Shown here piece by piece: positions 35,001 through 38,563 of a stretch of DNA of 64,000 nucleotides (position 1 is the first letter of the stretch; the number at the start of each line of letters is the position of its first letter). Source of the stretch: Paralithodes platypus (taxonomy: Eukaryota > Arthropoda > Malacostraca > Decapoda > Lithodidae). The DNA is taken from the NCBI GenBank assembly GCA_032716605.1, contig CM064530.1, forward strand, positions 7,497,158 to 7,561,157, read 5' to 3'. Made by a program: the position numbers and the translations under genes. The notes beneath the pieces are model-generated. The model was given only the letters and a program-made list of their open reading frames with translations, searched no databases and was not told the origin of the DNA.

Positions 35001-37949
35001 CCACACCCGGTCTCTCCCTCGATCACTGTCACTTGGTACAGGCCCACCGTACGTAGGATCTGTACACCACAATACATACATAAATATAATGGTTTAACCT
35101 ATGGAGTCCGGATGGCCTCATGCAAGGCTATGGCAAGTTTGCAAAGCACAGTCTGGATAGCCTTATTTGAGTCCATGGCTCTATTTCAAGCCTTAACCTC
35201 GCGCTAAAAGGCTTTGCGTGCTAGACGGGCAATATCCCACAATGTAAACAAACCCTACTCCTTGTGTTGTGTTCTCTTTTATGGTCACACAAGCACAGCC
35301 ACTGACAGCCAATCTATTAACTCCAAGCGTTTGAATCAATGCACGGAAGCAGTGTACAGCGACATAAGAATGGTTACAATGGTGAAATAAATAATTAATC
35401 AATAGTTTCCCAAGAGTTTACAAGCTGAAGTCGTATGCCGGGCAAACGTTCAAAAACGCCCATGACACGTTAACAATGTCGAACCCAAACATCTCTTCTT
35501 ATATACGGTACATAATTTCATAAAAACTATTTGATGTAGAGGGTTTTATTCTTCACCATTCTCATGACCACTGTGAGTGCTACATTTTAAAATAATGTAA
35601 CTACGTTAGGCCATTTCACTGCGAAGATATGAATATGTGCACCATCACAAAATTGACGAAAGAACCCCAGATTTGGGGTGGCATGAAGTTCAAAGCAAGT
35701 CGTGGTTCATGGGTTTAATAGGAAGCCACTTTAGCAACTCAACCTCACTTCTCCAGGTAAGAGATCAGCCAGGCTGAAGATTGCTCCAAACTCTAACTCA
35801 CAGACCCCTGAAGTAAATGTATTCTCAAATTTACTGAAAATGTATATCCTATGCAATGCCATGAAAAGCTTTATAGGCCTATTTACATACTGACTGCGAG
35901 TTGTTCTCCCTTCGAAGTGTAAGGTCTTATAGGCTTTGTCCAGGTATCTGTAACTTAGCTTGTACTAGCTTGTTGAGACAACCCCTTAAAATGGCATTAT
36001 CCACACCTTGGGTATGAATCCTTAACAAACTTGGGCGAGTCATGAATATCACCTCAACTTCAAGTCTCCTTACTCTGGCTTATTCTATGCTAAGCTAACC
36101 TAGAACCTTGCCTATCAGAAAGTTAATATGAAGTCTTGTCATAAACCTAGACCCTCACTCGCCTCTTTCTTAGCGTCGTACACAGGCAGTTTGGTCTGGT
36201 TGTGTCGTGTGGTGAAGTCATAGTGTAGATAGACTTGTGTGCGCTGTATCTCCTGTTGGTCGGGATCATAGTCTCCCTCCGCCTTAGTCACCGAGTCCTC
36301 TTCCAGATCAAACAGACCCACCGCTCGAGGAGGTCGGGGGGTTGGGTCGCGCTGACGGGCCGCCTAGAAAGATAGATGGGTTGAACGTTAAGGAGGCTTA
36401 GTCTTGCTATAATTAATGCGAAAGAGATGAAAATGTAAAACAGGCAAGGAAGAAATGACAAAAGAAGACAAAACAATCCTGGAAAACAGGCAAGGAAGAA
36501 ATGACAAAAGAAGACAAAACAATCCTGCTAACAGATCCCGGTGTTTGGTGGTAAAGTGATGAGTGTAGAGACTTGCATGTCCTGTATCCTCTGTTAGTCA
36601 GGGTCATAGTCTCCCTTCACCCTTATCACCGAGTATTTCTTCAGATCAACTGCTCAAGGAATATTAAGGGGTTAGGTCATGCTGGTGGGCGGCCTAGTAG
36701 AATACTGTAATATCAATCAATAATAATCGTCTGGTTACTTATACAGCGCCCGAATCTCCTTCTTCGAGGATTCACAAGCGCTTGACCTTCTTTAATCAAC
36801 CAGAGACCATTACTCATCTCCATTGCTCAAGGGGAGACAGTAACCGCCGGCTATATCCCAACAAAACTTTTCAACCTGAGCGGGGATCGAATGCGAGTCT
36901 GCAGGATGGGTAGCAGAGACATTATCAACTGAGCCAGCTGTCCAGCTGGCGCAGTTGACAATGAGTAAGATACTCCTTAGAAGGCTGCCTGGGCCTTGGA
37001 ACACCGCAATCAGGATGTGAGACCGTAACCATAACGAGATATAATCAACTTACAACCAGATCTTGAATAAACTCCTCTTGATACTTGGTGGCATACTCCC
37101 GACCCTGCTCGCGCTTCAGGTACTCCGGGAGGGGCATTGGGCGTGGAGGGGCATCATCTTCCAGTGGGGGTAGGCCTTCTGCGTTGGTCTGGCTCGCGGG
37201 AAGGAGCACCTACAGGTTACAAGGAAAGGTGGGTTAGGAAAATATAAACTGGTATGTGGTTTAGGAATAACTCTTTAACCCTGAGACTGCGACGGTCCTT
37301 CCGGAAGCACAGTATTCAAACATGTGCAAAATAAACCCTTCAAATACTGTACTGTGTCAGTGCTGGGAAAGGTCTCATAATTGGGTGACACATAGAAAGT
37401 AGTGGCATCTCTCCATACAACAACCTCCACTCCTTCCCCCCCCCCCCCCCTCAACTTGACCTTTTATTTTGCACAAGTTCTAGCAGTTCATGGGTTTAAT
37501 ATGCTGATTACGGGAATAGGTTTATAAGAATGTCAATTATTATTCATATCTATAAGGTGGCAGCATGGGCGTTTTTTTATAGGACGTAAATATATGACGG
37601 CCGCACTGAAAGAGTTATGAAAGTATACTAGGCCTAATCAAAGTGTCAAACCGGAGTATTTTTTGTTTGAAGACTTGATGAATACGAGAAGAAATACAAG
37701 AAAATTAACGTGAAATAGCATCGTCTTTGCCCTTTTATCACTTCCAAAGACATAATGTGAACTATAAACCATAATTTTATCGTTACATATACAATGATAT
37801 AGACTAAAAATGTTGGACTCCGCTTTCGTTTGACACCCTGAAACCAATACTTTTTTACACACCTTCTCAAACTCCACATCCTTGAACCAGTCCAAGTAGT
37901 CCTGTGCAGTGCCGGTAAACTTACGGACACCACTGGTATCCTGCGGCAT
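1..37949 (-). CDS. TDRD9: TDRD9/spindle-E piRNA-pathway DExH helicase with Tudor domain (23 exons, 3' end outside window)
   Basis: Gene-level entry; exons are listed separately. The spliced reading frame has 1185 complete codons in exons 1-22 plus at least 31 in exon 23, against about 1380-1430 residues for human TDRD9 and fly spindle-E. Visible in order: Walker [10 protein letters not shown] (residues 163-171), DEVH box (262-265), SAT (295-297), VLAFLPG near 400, STNIAESS (motif V, about 457-464), QRAGRCGR (motif VI, 505-512), helicase-associated HA2 region (about 530-760), and a Tudor fold around 990-1055 with [10 protein letters not shown]. Family members are germline ATPase/helicases in nuage that act in piRNA biogenesis and transposon silencing. 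Exon phases all agree, so the gene is probably intact here despite introns full of transposons. The symbol could equally be spn-E; C-terminal wording RGPDSPL resembles the fly protein. No promoter was identified beyond 37949. Confidence 0.93.
405..530 (+). mobile_element. tRNA-derived SINE fragment
   Basis: B-box-like gattcgaatcccgg followed by atatgctttcattaattt and a tail ggaggtgtttggtgttgtgg, aaattaataaaaaa. The same tail recurs at 28340-28380. The 5' A-box part is poorly preserved. Confidence 0.6.
567..3190 (-). mobile_element. 5'-truncated LINE (non-LTR retrotransposon), endonuclease C-term plus reverse transcriptase
   Basis: Two overlapping minus-strand frames. 3152-2094 starts inside an APE endonuclease ([29 protein letters not shown]) and runs into a charged linker. 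2109-583 is the reverse transcriptase: [39 protein letters not shown], then a C-terminal region with [11 protein letters not shown] frameshift around 2094-2110 separates the parts, and the first endonuclease motifs are missing, so it is dead in this form. The 3' end carries a short tail of tatc/gata tetranucleotides (567-587), a feature shared with copies at 8105 and 31873. It sits in TDRD9 intron 22. I call this LINE-alpha; clade not certain (RTE-like C-terminus). Confidence 0.92.
3569..3929 (+). mobile_element. TTAA-bounded MITE, family A
   Basis: Begins ttaaggggaggcag, ends cagtctccccttaa. Internal marks of the family are agccccactaattttgag, cgagcgatagcgagcc, the hairpin ccggcctttggccgg and cttgatggaggtctaggg. 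Terminal inverted repeats are short; TTAA at both ends fits a piggyBac-type target. Its right TTAA is also the left TTAA of the next element. Confidence 0.8.
3926..4550 (+). mobile_element. TTAA-bounded MITE, family B
   Basis: Begins ttaacctctgaagtgcac and ends cagttcccgggttaa. Contains a long A tract (4411-4451) and two subterminal copies of gaactcttaagagtcttc. A second copy lies at 19544-20169, inserted in a LINE, which confirms the ends. Confidence 0.85.
4633..4761 (-). CDS. TDRD9: TDRD9 exon 22
   Basis: Residues 1143-1185, [17 protein letters not shown] to KASDIAGK. The acceptor is a (CT)n tract ending tgcag, and the donor is gttagt. Sequence is weakly conserved; phase and position support it. 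Confidence 0.87.
5500..6060 (-). mobile_element. LINE 3' fragment (LINE-beta), RT C-terminal region
   Basis: Minus-strand frames 6195-5785 and 5837-5556 read [33 protein letters not shown], then [28 protein letters not shown]. This is the RT C-terminal domain of a crustacean-type LINE. A frameshift near 5835 breaks it. The 3' end lies close to a (catacata) run near 5500. Confidence 0.85.
6394..6531 (-). CDS. TDRD9: TDRD9 exon 21
   Basis: Residues 1097-1142, [16 protein letters not shown] to AEEFYLSK. Aligns with family VFSVVHSVLHVDVYQ...GYAELTEESYESK. Donor gtattt, phase 0. Confidence 0.93.
6690..6780 (-). mobile_element. tRNA-like SINE head
   Basis: Minus strand reads tgttgtaatggttagagcg (A box), then gagttcgaatcctg (B box), spaced as in tRNA. 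No acceptor stem closes around it, so it is a SINE rather than a tRNA gene. Intron 20 of TDRD9. Confidence 0.65.
7110..7254 (-). CDS. TDRD9: TDRD9 exon 20
   Basis: Residues 1048-1096. [20 protein letters not shown], then [16 protein letters not shown], matching family HWSDGASQWF. Completes the extended Tudor (SN-like) part. Donor gtaact. Confidence 0.95.
7557..7624 (-). CDS. TDRD9: TDRD9 exon 19: Tudor domain core
   Basis: Residues 1026-1047: [17 protein letters not shown] is the canonical Tudor FxDYGN motif (phenylalanine in place of tyrosine), which in related proteins forms the cage for dimethylarginine of Piwi proteins. Only 68 bases long. Donor gtatgt. Confidence 0.96.
8105..8153 (+). 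mobile_element. LINE-alpha 3' end stub
   Basis: ggtcaccccctcggggatca, then ctggtaatagatagataga matches the 3' terminus of LINE-alpha copies (see 32385-32430). Only about 50 bases remain, abutting a T tract that ends another LINE on the opposite strand. Confidence 0.65.
8154..8440 (-). mobile_element. LINE 3' fragment (LINE-gamma)
   Basis: Minus-strand peptide [38 protein letters not shown] and KHFMNG is the typical end of a Jockey/L2-like RT polyprotein. A poly-A tract (T on plus, 8154-8180) follows, as expected for the retroposed 3' end. Confidence 0.8.
8479..8727 (-). CDS. TDRD9: TDRD9 exon 18: Tudor domain N-terminal half
   Basis: Residues 943-1025. [10 protein letters not shown] matches the conserved VGHFWGY of the extended Tudor. 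[26 protein letters not shown] is the first Tudor strands (family: AxF..D..YRAxVL). Donor gtgggt after LRAL. Confidence 0.95.
8945..9140 (-). mobile_element. LINE-beta fragment
   Basis: Minus strand translates in pieces to [13 protein letters not shown], the same C-terminal motif as at 5556-5837. Continues at 9590-9760 after an intervening LINE piece, so the two probably were one copy. Confidence 0.55.
9255..9530 (+). mobile_element. LINE 3' fragment (LINE-zeta), opposite strand to its host
   Basis: Plus strand reads [35 protein letters not shown]: the (S/T)V..FK..LD.(F/Y)L...P.EP..PGY ending common in arthropod CR1-like LINEs. It appears to have inserted between two pieces of LINE-beta. Confidence 0.7.
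9590..9760 (-). mobile_element. LINE-beta fragment, upstream piece
   Basis: Minus strand carries the equivalent of the ...LLT.RG...P.KGKVY...S motif seen at 5950-6050 (plus strand: ataccttccccttaatggg). Several lesions. Confidence 0.5.
9902..10106 (-). CDS. TDRD9: TDRD9 exon 17: serine-rich linker
   Basis: Residues 874-942, [14 protein letters not shown] to TWNVLVTY. Serine-rich, low conservation, joining the helicase part to the Tudor part. Support is the acceptor ttttcag, donor gtatgt and phase agreement on both sides. Confidence 0.85.
10203..10560 (+). repeat. Interspersed repeat R1, diverged copy
   Basis: Starts aacgtcctgaacttccc, contains ctgggaaacaaattcact, tgatgtacattttatgtgg and ends with ggtttgtttgttttgcaa, ttttacattttaa. 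It matches 11880-12150 and 17310-17560 with many differences. Probably the 3' end of a LINE or Penelope-like element. Confidence 0.65.
10679..10831 (-). CDS. TDRD9: TDRD9 exon 16
   Basis: Restores lysine 823 to give [11 protein letters not shown], then [21 protein letters not shown]. Acceptor follows a run of C residues (cccccag). Donor gtcagt, two bases of serine 874 left. Confidence 0.93.
10865..11464 (-). mobile_element. MITE family A, minus orientation, with nested element
   Basis: Reverse orientation of the family: cctccctagacctccatcaa, ggccaaaggccgg, atcgacacctaaattgc, catctcctcttaa at the right end. It is split by the TTAA element at 11040-11271. Left end not sharply defined. Confidence 0.7.
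11040..11271 (+). mobile_element. TTAA-bounded MITE, family D, nested in family A
   Basis: Runs from ttaaccctctccaactgacg to gcgtgaaagggttaa. Removing it rejoins ccggtttatcttaagttacaggctc, the normal family A sequence with its TTAA. A second family D copy is at 46008-46416. Confidence 0.85.
11690..12268 (+). repeat. Interspersed repeat R1, long copy
   Basis: Begins ggtacctacccgatagcact and is nearly identical to 17101-17566 for about 460 bases; continues into tgctctgtcttgagtcggc, ccccaaaatggggattgggc and ends in a tagatagatag tail. The tetranucleotide tail suggests a non-LTR retroelement 3' end. Confidence 0.75.
12548..12765 (-). CDS. TDRD9: TDRD9 exon 15: OB-fold region
   Basis: Residues 751-822 plus two bases. 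[15 protein letters not shown] is the family's LAGAFYPNYFT signature; [18 protein letters not shown] and RRLFHQCSQ follow as in human TDRD9. Donor gtaagt. Confidence 0.95.
13253..13462 (-). CDS. TDRD9: TDRD9 exon 14
   Basis: Residues 681-750, [12 protein letters not shown] to QNQGLILK. The exon 13-14 join reads [16 protein letters not shown], like EAFKTWKACRQTGEL in human TDRD9; [16 protein letters not shown] matches the conserved W..L.YIQI..IREV. Donor gttggt. Charged, arginine-rich middle. Confidence 0.93.
13463..14800. other. TDRD9 intron 13, no recognised element
   Basis: Unique-looking AT-rich DNA. A 111-codon minus-strand frame at 14357-14692 is not an exon: exons 13 and 14 join in phase and match the protein family without it. 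Confidence 0.6.
14801..14928 (-). CDS. TDRD9: TDRD9 exon 13
   Basis: The exon 12 G plus CT restores alanine 638, giving [13 protein letters not shown] across the junction, as in the family's CLIIAAALSLKNF. Continues [16 protein letters not shown] to LNTYE, donor gtacag, phase 0. Confidence 0.94.
15005..15265 (+). mobile_element. LINE 3' end fragment with (CAA)n tail
   Basis: ctcaagacccttcttgtccc, ctcactcaaagatctctgca, ggtagcagactacctggac and a final acaacaacaacaacc tail resemble the 3' end of Jockey-like LINEs (VVDYLDAVV then a caa tail). No long frame remains. Confidence 0.5.
15484..16710 (+). mobile_element. Penelope-like element reverse transcriptase
   Basis: The frame 15627-16430 starts [20 protein letters not shown] (LPKxHK.P...R.I motif), has [32 protein letters not shown] and [10 protein letters not shown], the characteristic Penelope RT motifs with the YIDD catalytic pair. 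A stop at 16428 cuts it; the next frame continues YHKVDDF...FPSSNID and [17 protein letters not shown] to a stop near 16708. No GIY-YIG endonuclease is visible, so the element is truncated or of the endonuclease-lacking kind. It lies in TDRD9 intron 12 on the opposite strand to the gene. Confidence 0.9.
16705..17100. repeat. AT-rich segment with inverted R1 end
   Basis: 16705-16770 (gtaaaacttgcaaactaaac, ccaaaattgggacaagg) is the reverse complement of the end of R1 at 17490-17565. The remainder, 16800-17100, is AT-rich without a coding frame I trust. Confidence 0.7.
17101..17566 (+). repeat. Interspersed repeat R1, copy next to Penelope-like element
   Basis: Same start (ggtacctacccgatagcact) and body as 11690-12160, differing at few bases. 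With 16705-16770 it forms an inverted pair behind the Penelope RT, which is compatible with Penelope-type terminal repeats. Confidence 0.7.
17760..18850 (-). mobile_element. 5'-truncated LINE (LINE-delta, Jockey-like)
   Basis: 18887-18474 reads [36 protein letters not shown] and [11 protein letters not shown]; threonine replaces the usual alanine of (Y/F)ADD. After a frameshift, 18297-17779 reads [16 protein letters not shown] and [18 protein letters not shown], a C-terminal CCHC zinc knuckle. The 3' end is an (aac)n tail. Its 5' truncation point abuts the 3' end of the next LINE. Confidence 0.9.
18851..19543 (-). mobile_element. CR1/L2-like LINE (LINE-epsilon), 3' part
   Basis: Minus strand carries the RT C-terminal region ([18 protein letters not shown]) and a 3' UTR ending aataaaagaccag plus attattattatt at 18853-18868. 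Continuous with 20170-21420 once the MITE at 19544-20169 is removed. Confidence 0.8.
19544..20169 (+). mobile_element. TTAA-bounded MITE, family B, inserted in LINE-epsilon
   Basis: From ttaacctaagaagtgcg to cagttcccgggttaa, with an A tract at 20031-20064, about 90% like 3926-4550 by eye. TTAA is duplicated at both edges and excision by eye rejoins the LINE. Confidence 0.88.
20170..21420 (-). mobile_element. CR1/L2-like LINE (LINE-epsilon), RT part
   Basis: 21416-20964: [20 protein letters not shown] and RPISNL. 20947-20730: [13 protein letters not shown]. 20656-20170: [47 protein letters not shown] and VRNLGVYF. The catalytic YADD is intact but frameshifts near 20730 and 20950 break the polyprotein. 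Upstream endonuclease is absent (5' truncated). Confidence 0.9.
21431..21522 (+). repeat. T tract plus LINE 3'-terminus-like sequence
   Basis: Poly-T 21431-21451, then gctctgtctcgagtcggtca and an (atac)n tail. The same terminus is at 12211-12268 and in altered form near 38050-38160. Confidence 0.55.
21571..21733 (-). CDS. TDRD9: TDRD9 exon 12: HA2 region
   Basis: Residues 584-637 plus one base. [22 protein letters not shown] and [17 protein letters not shown] match the family's LG(R/T)..LP(V/L)....KLIVLG segment closely. Donor gtaagt after a single G. The following intron of 6.6 kb is the longest in the gene and holds the Penelope-like element and two LINEs. Confidence 0.95.
22110..22274 (-). 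CDS. TDRD9: TDRD9 exon 11: HA2 region
   Basis: Residues 529-583, [21 protein letters not shown] to [29 protein letters not shown] is the start of the helicase-associated domain. Acceptor tccgcag, donor gtaggt. Confidence 0.95.
22310..23040. other. TDRD9 intron 10, no recognised element
   Basis: AT-rich, no repeat shared with the rest of the window that I can see, no supported coding frame. Confidence 0.5.
23054..23220 (-). CDS. TDRD9: TDRD9 exon 10: helicase motif VI
   Basis: Residues 473-528, [13 protein letters not shown] to LMLQRFFE. Contains [21 protein letters not shown], where the arginine-finger motif QRAGRxGR is intact with cysteine at the variable place. Donor gtaata, phase 0. Confidence 0.97.
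23262..23430 (-). repeat. R1 repeat, inverted diverged copy
   Basis: gtaaaacttgccaaatatac, accacataaaatgtacatca are the reverse complement of the R1 end at 10330-10500. Confidence 0.6.
23737..24213 (+). mobile_element. Possible TTAA-type MITE (degenerate ends)
   Basis: Left edge ttaactcccaacccgcag, right edge accgtcagttgagggttga are roughly inverted. The body (cctcattttgagagatacgg, gcgggccccgctgc) has no coding frame. The right end sits 5 bases before the exon 9 donor side at 24218. No second copy here to confirm. Confidence 0.4.
24218..24360 (-). CDS. TDRD9: TDRD9 exon 9: helicase motif V
   Basis: Residues 425-472 plus one base. [19 protein letters not shown] precedes [18 protein letters not shown], the intact motif V. 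Donor gtaaat. No open frame longer than this was needed; splice phases join exons 8 and 10 exactly. Confidence 0.96.
24648..24731 (-). CDS. TDRD9: TDRD9 exon 8: helicase lobe 2 start
   Basis: Completes arginine 397 and encodes [17 protein letters not shown], the conserved VLVFLPG opening of the second RecA lobe (alanine replaces the second valine). Donor gtgagt, two bases of glutamine 425 left over. Confidence 0.95.
24986..25200. mobile_element. Foldback MITE, family I
   Basis: Inverted ends ggtagcgccaacgaacttga / caagttcgttggcgctacc, with the loop-side sequence gaagagtccaccaggaaata. Other copies at 27083, 54582 and 60093. TA appears at the edges, as for Tc1/mariner-type MITEs. Confidence 0.85.
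25518..25936 (+). mobile_element. TTAA-bounded MITE, family E
   Basis: ttaacccttgtctagcgg to gccagttaagggttaa, including the near-perfect hairpin gcgcccggctatagccgggc. TTAACCC ends match the piggyBac superfamily. The right TTAA is shared with the next element. Confidence 0.75.
25933..26786 (-). mobile_element. MITE family A, with nested family C
   Basis: ttaaggggggggatgg to catccccccttaa, carrying the family marks cctccctagacctccatcaa and atcgacacctaaatatc. Interrupted at 26052-26537. Confidence 0.8.
26052..26537 (+). mobile_element. TTAA-bounded MITE, family C
   Basis: ttaaccctccagacccgg to ccggggctggagggttaa. Contains two copies of cccggaagggctctt near the left end. Intact reference copy for the interrupted one at 29035. 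Confidence 0.87.
26855..27003 (-). CDS. TDRD9: TDRD9 exon 7
   Basis: Residues 348-396 plus two bases of a split arginine codon. [13 protein letters not shown] to STKFALS. Acceptor tcccacag, donor gtgaga. This inter-lobe segment ([15 protein letters not shown]) matches the family position of VAVSLIQMFDDLD in human TDRD9. Confidence 0.93.
27083..27301. mobile_element. Foldback MITE, family I, diverged copy
   Basis: tagatagcgccagcgaactt at left, agtttgttggcgctatctg at right; centre gaagagtccaccaggaaata as in 24986-25200. Confidence 0.85.
27462..27835 (+). mobile_element. tRNA-derived SINE split by an R1 insertion
   Basis: ttggtggtgtaatggtttag (A box) and gtcccgagttcgaatacagg (B box), then ccatatgctttcattagttt. 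R1 sequence 27567-27775 interrupts, and the SINE tail cattggggtttgtaattaat resumes. The unsplit order is seen after the array at 45926. Its B box is canonical GTTCGAAT, unlike the array copies. Confidence 0.75.
27567..27775 (+). repeat. R1 repeat inserted in SINE
   Basis: gtgcaccctatgtggtagat, aagcgttgtttccacatagc and the end ggtttgtttattttgcaagt, ttacattata. Includes an internal duplication of ttgattggttgttttgtctt. Confidence 0.7.
27845..28030 (+). repeat. R1-like repeat end
   Basis: gtcccagttttggatttttt, ttttgcaagtttacattata and cgttacttccacatagcaat; a second, diverged R1 end just downstream. Confidence 0.55.
28035..28258. mobile_element. TA-target MITE, family J
   Basis: attgaccacttgcaagtttc / aaactcgcaaatggtcaat inverted ends with TA on both sides; subterminal ggaagttggagctatagg. 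A second copy at 46109-46330 interrupts a family D element. Confidence 0.78.
28290..28380 (+). mobile_element. SINE fragment next to exon 6 donor
   Basis: ttggtggtgtaatggttaag then directly the tail ggaggtgtttggtggtttgg, aaattaataaaaaa. The B-box half is deleted. Confidence 0.65.
28400..28570 (-). CDS. TDRD9: TDRD9 exon 6: helicase motif III
   Basis: Residues 291-347, starting [17 protein letters not shown] with the SAT motif that couples ATP hydrolysis to unwinding, ending QLCRDRP at donor gtgagt, phase 0. A SINE tail lies about 20 bases past the donor. Confidence 0.95.
28611..28814. mobile_element. TTAA-bounded foldback MITE, family F
   Basis: ttaaccctttcaagctcc at left, cgcgtcggaggttaa at right. 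Internal inverted parts ggctactattaaactatttt / attgtctattgatagcc. Better right end in the copy at 49523-49737. Shares its right TTAA with the family A element that follows. Confidence 0.78.
29035..30179 (+). mobile_element. TTAA-bounded MITE, family C, interrupted by a LINE
   Basis: ttaacccatcagacccgg to ggggctggagggttaa. Both halves align with 26052-26537; break occurs after caagcaaaataacaaag. Flanking aacaaag on both sides of the LINE may be its target duplication. Confidence 0.87.
29434..30085 (+). mobile_element. LINE-delta 3' fragment inside family C
   Basis: Frame 29524-30009 reads [40 protein letters not shown] and [19 protein letters not shown] stop at 30010 precedes the end (LFGQAA) and the tail is (aac)n. 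5' truncated at ccctgaagatcattacagg. Confidence 0.9.
30536..30700 (+). repeat. Imperfect short tandem repeat
   Basis: About four copies, roughly 40-56 bases each, of gacacaaaataaca plus cacaatccactaaaaattac. Ends 30 bases before exon 5's donor. Confidence 0.75.
30731..30934 (-). CDS. TDRD9: TDRD9 exon 5: DEVH box
   Basis: Residues 223-290, beginning [20 protein letters not shown] and containing [12 protein letters not shown], the Walker B/DExH motif II in the DEVH form shared by TDRD9 and spindle-E. Donor gtgggt, phase 0. The glycine usual in TTGVLL is glutamate here (TTEVLV), a small oddity. Confidence 0.96.
30935..31870. other. Part of TDRD9 intron 4, no recognised element
   Basis: AT-rich. 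A small ggggtgtgtggggtgtgtgg tract at 31388. No supported gene. Confidence 0.45.
31873..32430 (+). mobile_element. LINE-alpha 3' fragment
   Basis: Plus-strand match to the C-terminal 170 codons of the LINE at 567: gagagggtacagcaggagag, aggtggttaggtcaaatgga (RWxGQMEC) and the final ggcaatagatagatag tail. Several frameshifts. Confidence 0.85.
33097..34715. mobile_element. Tigger/pogo-like non-autonomous element
   Basis: Ends cagtaaacttccgttaatcc / ggattaacggacttttactg with TA on each side (33095-33096, 34716-34717). Subterminal cggattagtggatttttcgg and attcggactattgggagatt are also inverted. The inside holds three 325-bp tandem units and an inverted arm (33190-33400) of the same sequence. Confidence 0.8.
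33639..34613 (+). repeat. 325-bp tandem repeat, three copies, with repeated short ORF
   Basis: Copies start at 33639, 33964 and 34289 (aaggtgcgttttcaagctca). Units 2 and 3 are nearly identical. Each unit boundary region encodes a peptide beginning [18 protein letters not shown] and ending [19 protein letters not shown] (33895-34137, 34220-34462). The acidic ending may be a transposase C-terminal remnant; I cannot identify it. 33190-33400 is an inverted copy of the unit's 3' half. Confidence 0.85.
34838..35059 (-). CDS. TDRD9: TDRD9 exon 4: helicase motif I
   Basis: Residues 149-222. Contains Walker [10 protein letters not shown] for ATP binding, then [18 protein letters not shown] (motif Ia region) and ends GKLVGYQ before donor gtgaga, phase 0. 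All P-loop residues are intact. Confidence 0.97.
35060..36150. other. TDRD9 intron 3, no clear element
   Basis: AT-rich; a single ttaacctcgcgctaaaagg at 35188 resembles a TTAA MITE end, but no partner end was found with confidence. Confidence 0.4.
36163..36363 (-). CDS. TDRD9: TDRD9 exon 3, ends at a GC donor
   Basis: Residues 82-148, [13 protein letters not shown] to LPVYDAKKE, leading into the helicase core. The family has the order ...Y-x-x-K-(K/R)-E-(I/V)-(L/V) here, and exon 4 starts ILRT. This demands that the exon stop after GAG, giving the donor gcgagt rather than a GT. The nearby gtgagg, one codon later, would shift the frame. Confidence 0.88.
36437..36528 (+). repeat. 46-bp direct tandem duplication
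   Basis: aaaacaggcaaggaagaaat ... caatcctg occurs twice in a row, perfectly, between exon 3 and its decayed duplicate. Confidence 0.9.
36540..36694 (-). pseudogene. Decayed duplicate of TDRD9 exon 3
   Basis: On the minus strand, after a ctag acceptor, the stretch aligns base for base with exon 3 (36163-36363) displaced by about 331 bases: shared runs include gactatga(c/t)cc, cagaggatacag/caggagatacag and gggtcatagtctccct on the plus strand. In the exon 3 frame it hits a stop after about nine codons, and many substitutions are present, so it is not coding. It lies between exons 2 and 3. It must be a local tandem duplication since the acceptor came along. Confidence 0.85.
36875..36960 (-). mobile_element. 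tRNA-like SINE head
   Basis: Minus strand: gctggctcagttgataatg (A box) and gcattcgatccccgctcagg (B box). Not a functional tRNA: no matching acceptor stem. Confidence 0.6.
37054..37209 (-). CDS. TDRD9: TDRD9 exon 2
   Basis: Residues 30-81, [12 protein letters not shown] to EEFIQDLV. Acceptor is ag after cctgt; donor is gtaagt; both phases 0. Low-complexity, proline- and acid-rich N-terminal linker, poorly conserved in the family, so support comes mainly from perfect splice signals and phase agreement with both neighbours. Confidence 0.85.
37863..37949 (-). CDS. TDRD9: TDRD9 exon 1 (putative start exon)
   Basis: Encodes residues 1-29, from MPQDTSG to DVEFEK, ending in phase 0 at AAG followed by gtgtgt. 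The short tryptophan-containing stretch [12 protein letters not shown] recalls the first residues of human TDRD9 (INDWF...). The ATG sits immediately after a CAG, so it could be an acceptor with the true start further upstream. An in-frame TGA about 24 bases upstream rules out unspliced extension. Start choice is therefore moderate. Confidence 0.75.
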
Positions 37950-38239
37950 CTGATGAGAGCAAGAATGTAATCAGTGTCAAAATACATAGATGTGTGTGAA
38001 TTTGTATTTTGTATTTTGAATTTGTATTTGTCATTGTTTTCTGTTGTGATGTTTCTATTCTGGCTCTGTCTTGAGTCCCCCCCCCCCCCAACCAAAAAAA
38101 AAGTAGGAAAAGAGTGAACAAAATAGGAAAAGTGGGGATTGGGCCTGAGTATATTGAATAGCAAAATACATACACTATAGGGCATGCAGGGAAATTGGCT
38201 TTGAATCAGAGTATAGTGAACATTCTAAAAGAAATGAGG

Positions 38240-38560
38240 CTTGGCACGAAGGTTAGATTACATTAGGTCAGGTCAGCCTATATTTTGTCATTGAAGTTTA
38301 GTCTATGTGACGTCAGGTTAGCTTATGTCGGGTTAGGTTAGCTTACGTGAGGTCAGGTTAGTTTATGTGAGGTCTAGTTATCTTATGTGGTCGAGTTTGC
38401 TTATGTGAGGTCAGGTTAGCTTATGCGAGGTCAGGTTAGCTTACGTCAGGTCAAGTTAGGTCAGGTTAGGTAAGCTTAATTCATGTCAAGTCAAGTTAGA
38501 TCAAGTCACTTAGCTAATACAGTACCAGGTTAAGTTCTCTGATCATCAGGTCAGATTAGT
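38240..38560 (+). repeat. Degenerate GGTCAGGTTAGCTTATGTGA repeat
   Basis: A roughly 20-base motif recurs about a dozen times with drift (aggttagcttacgtgaggtc, gttagcttatgcgaggtc). Upstream of the putative TDRD9 first exon. Confidence 0.75.
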
Positions 38561-38563
38561 TGT

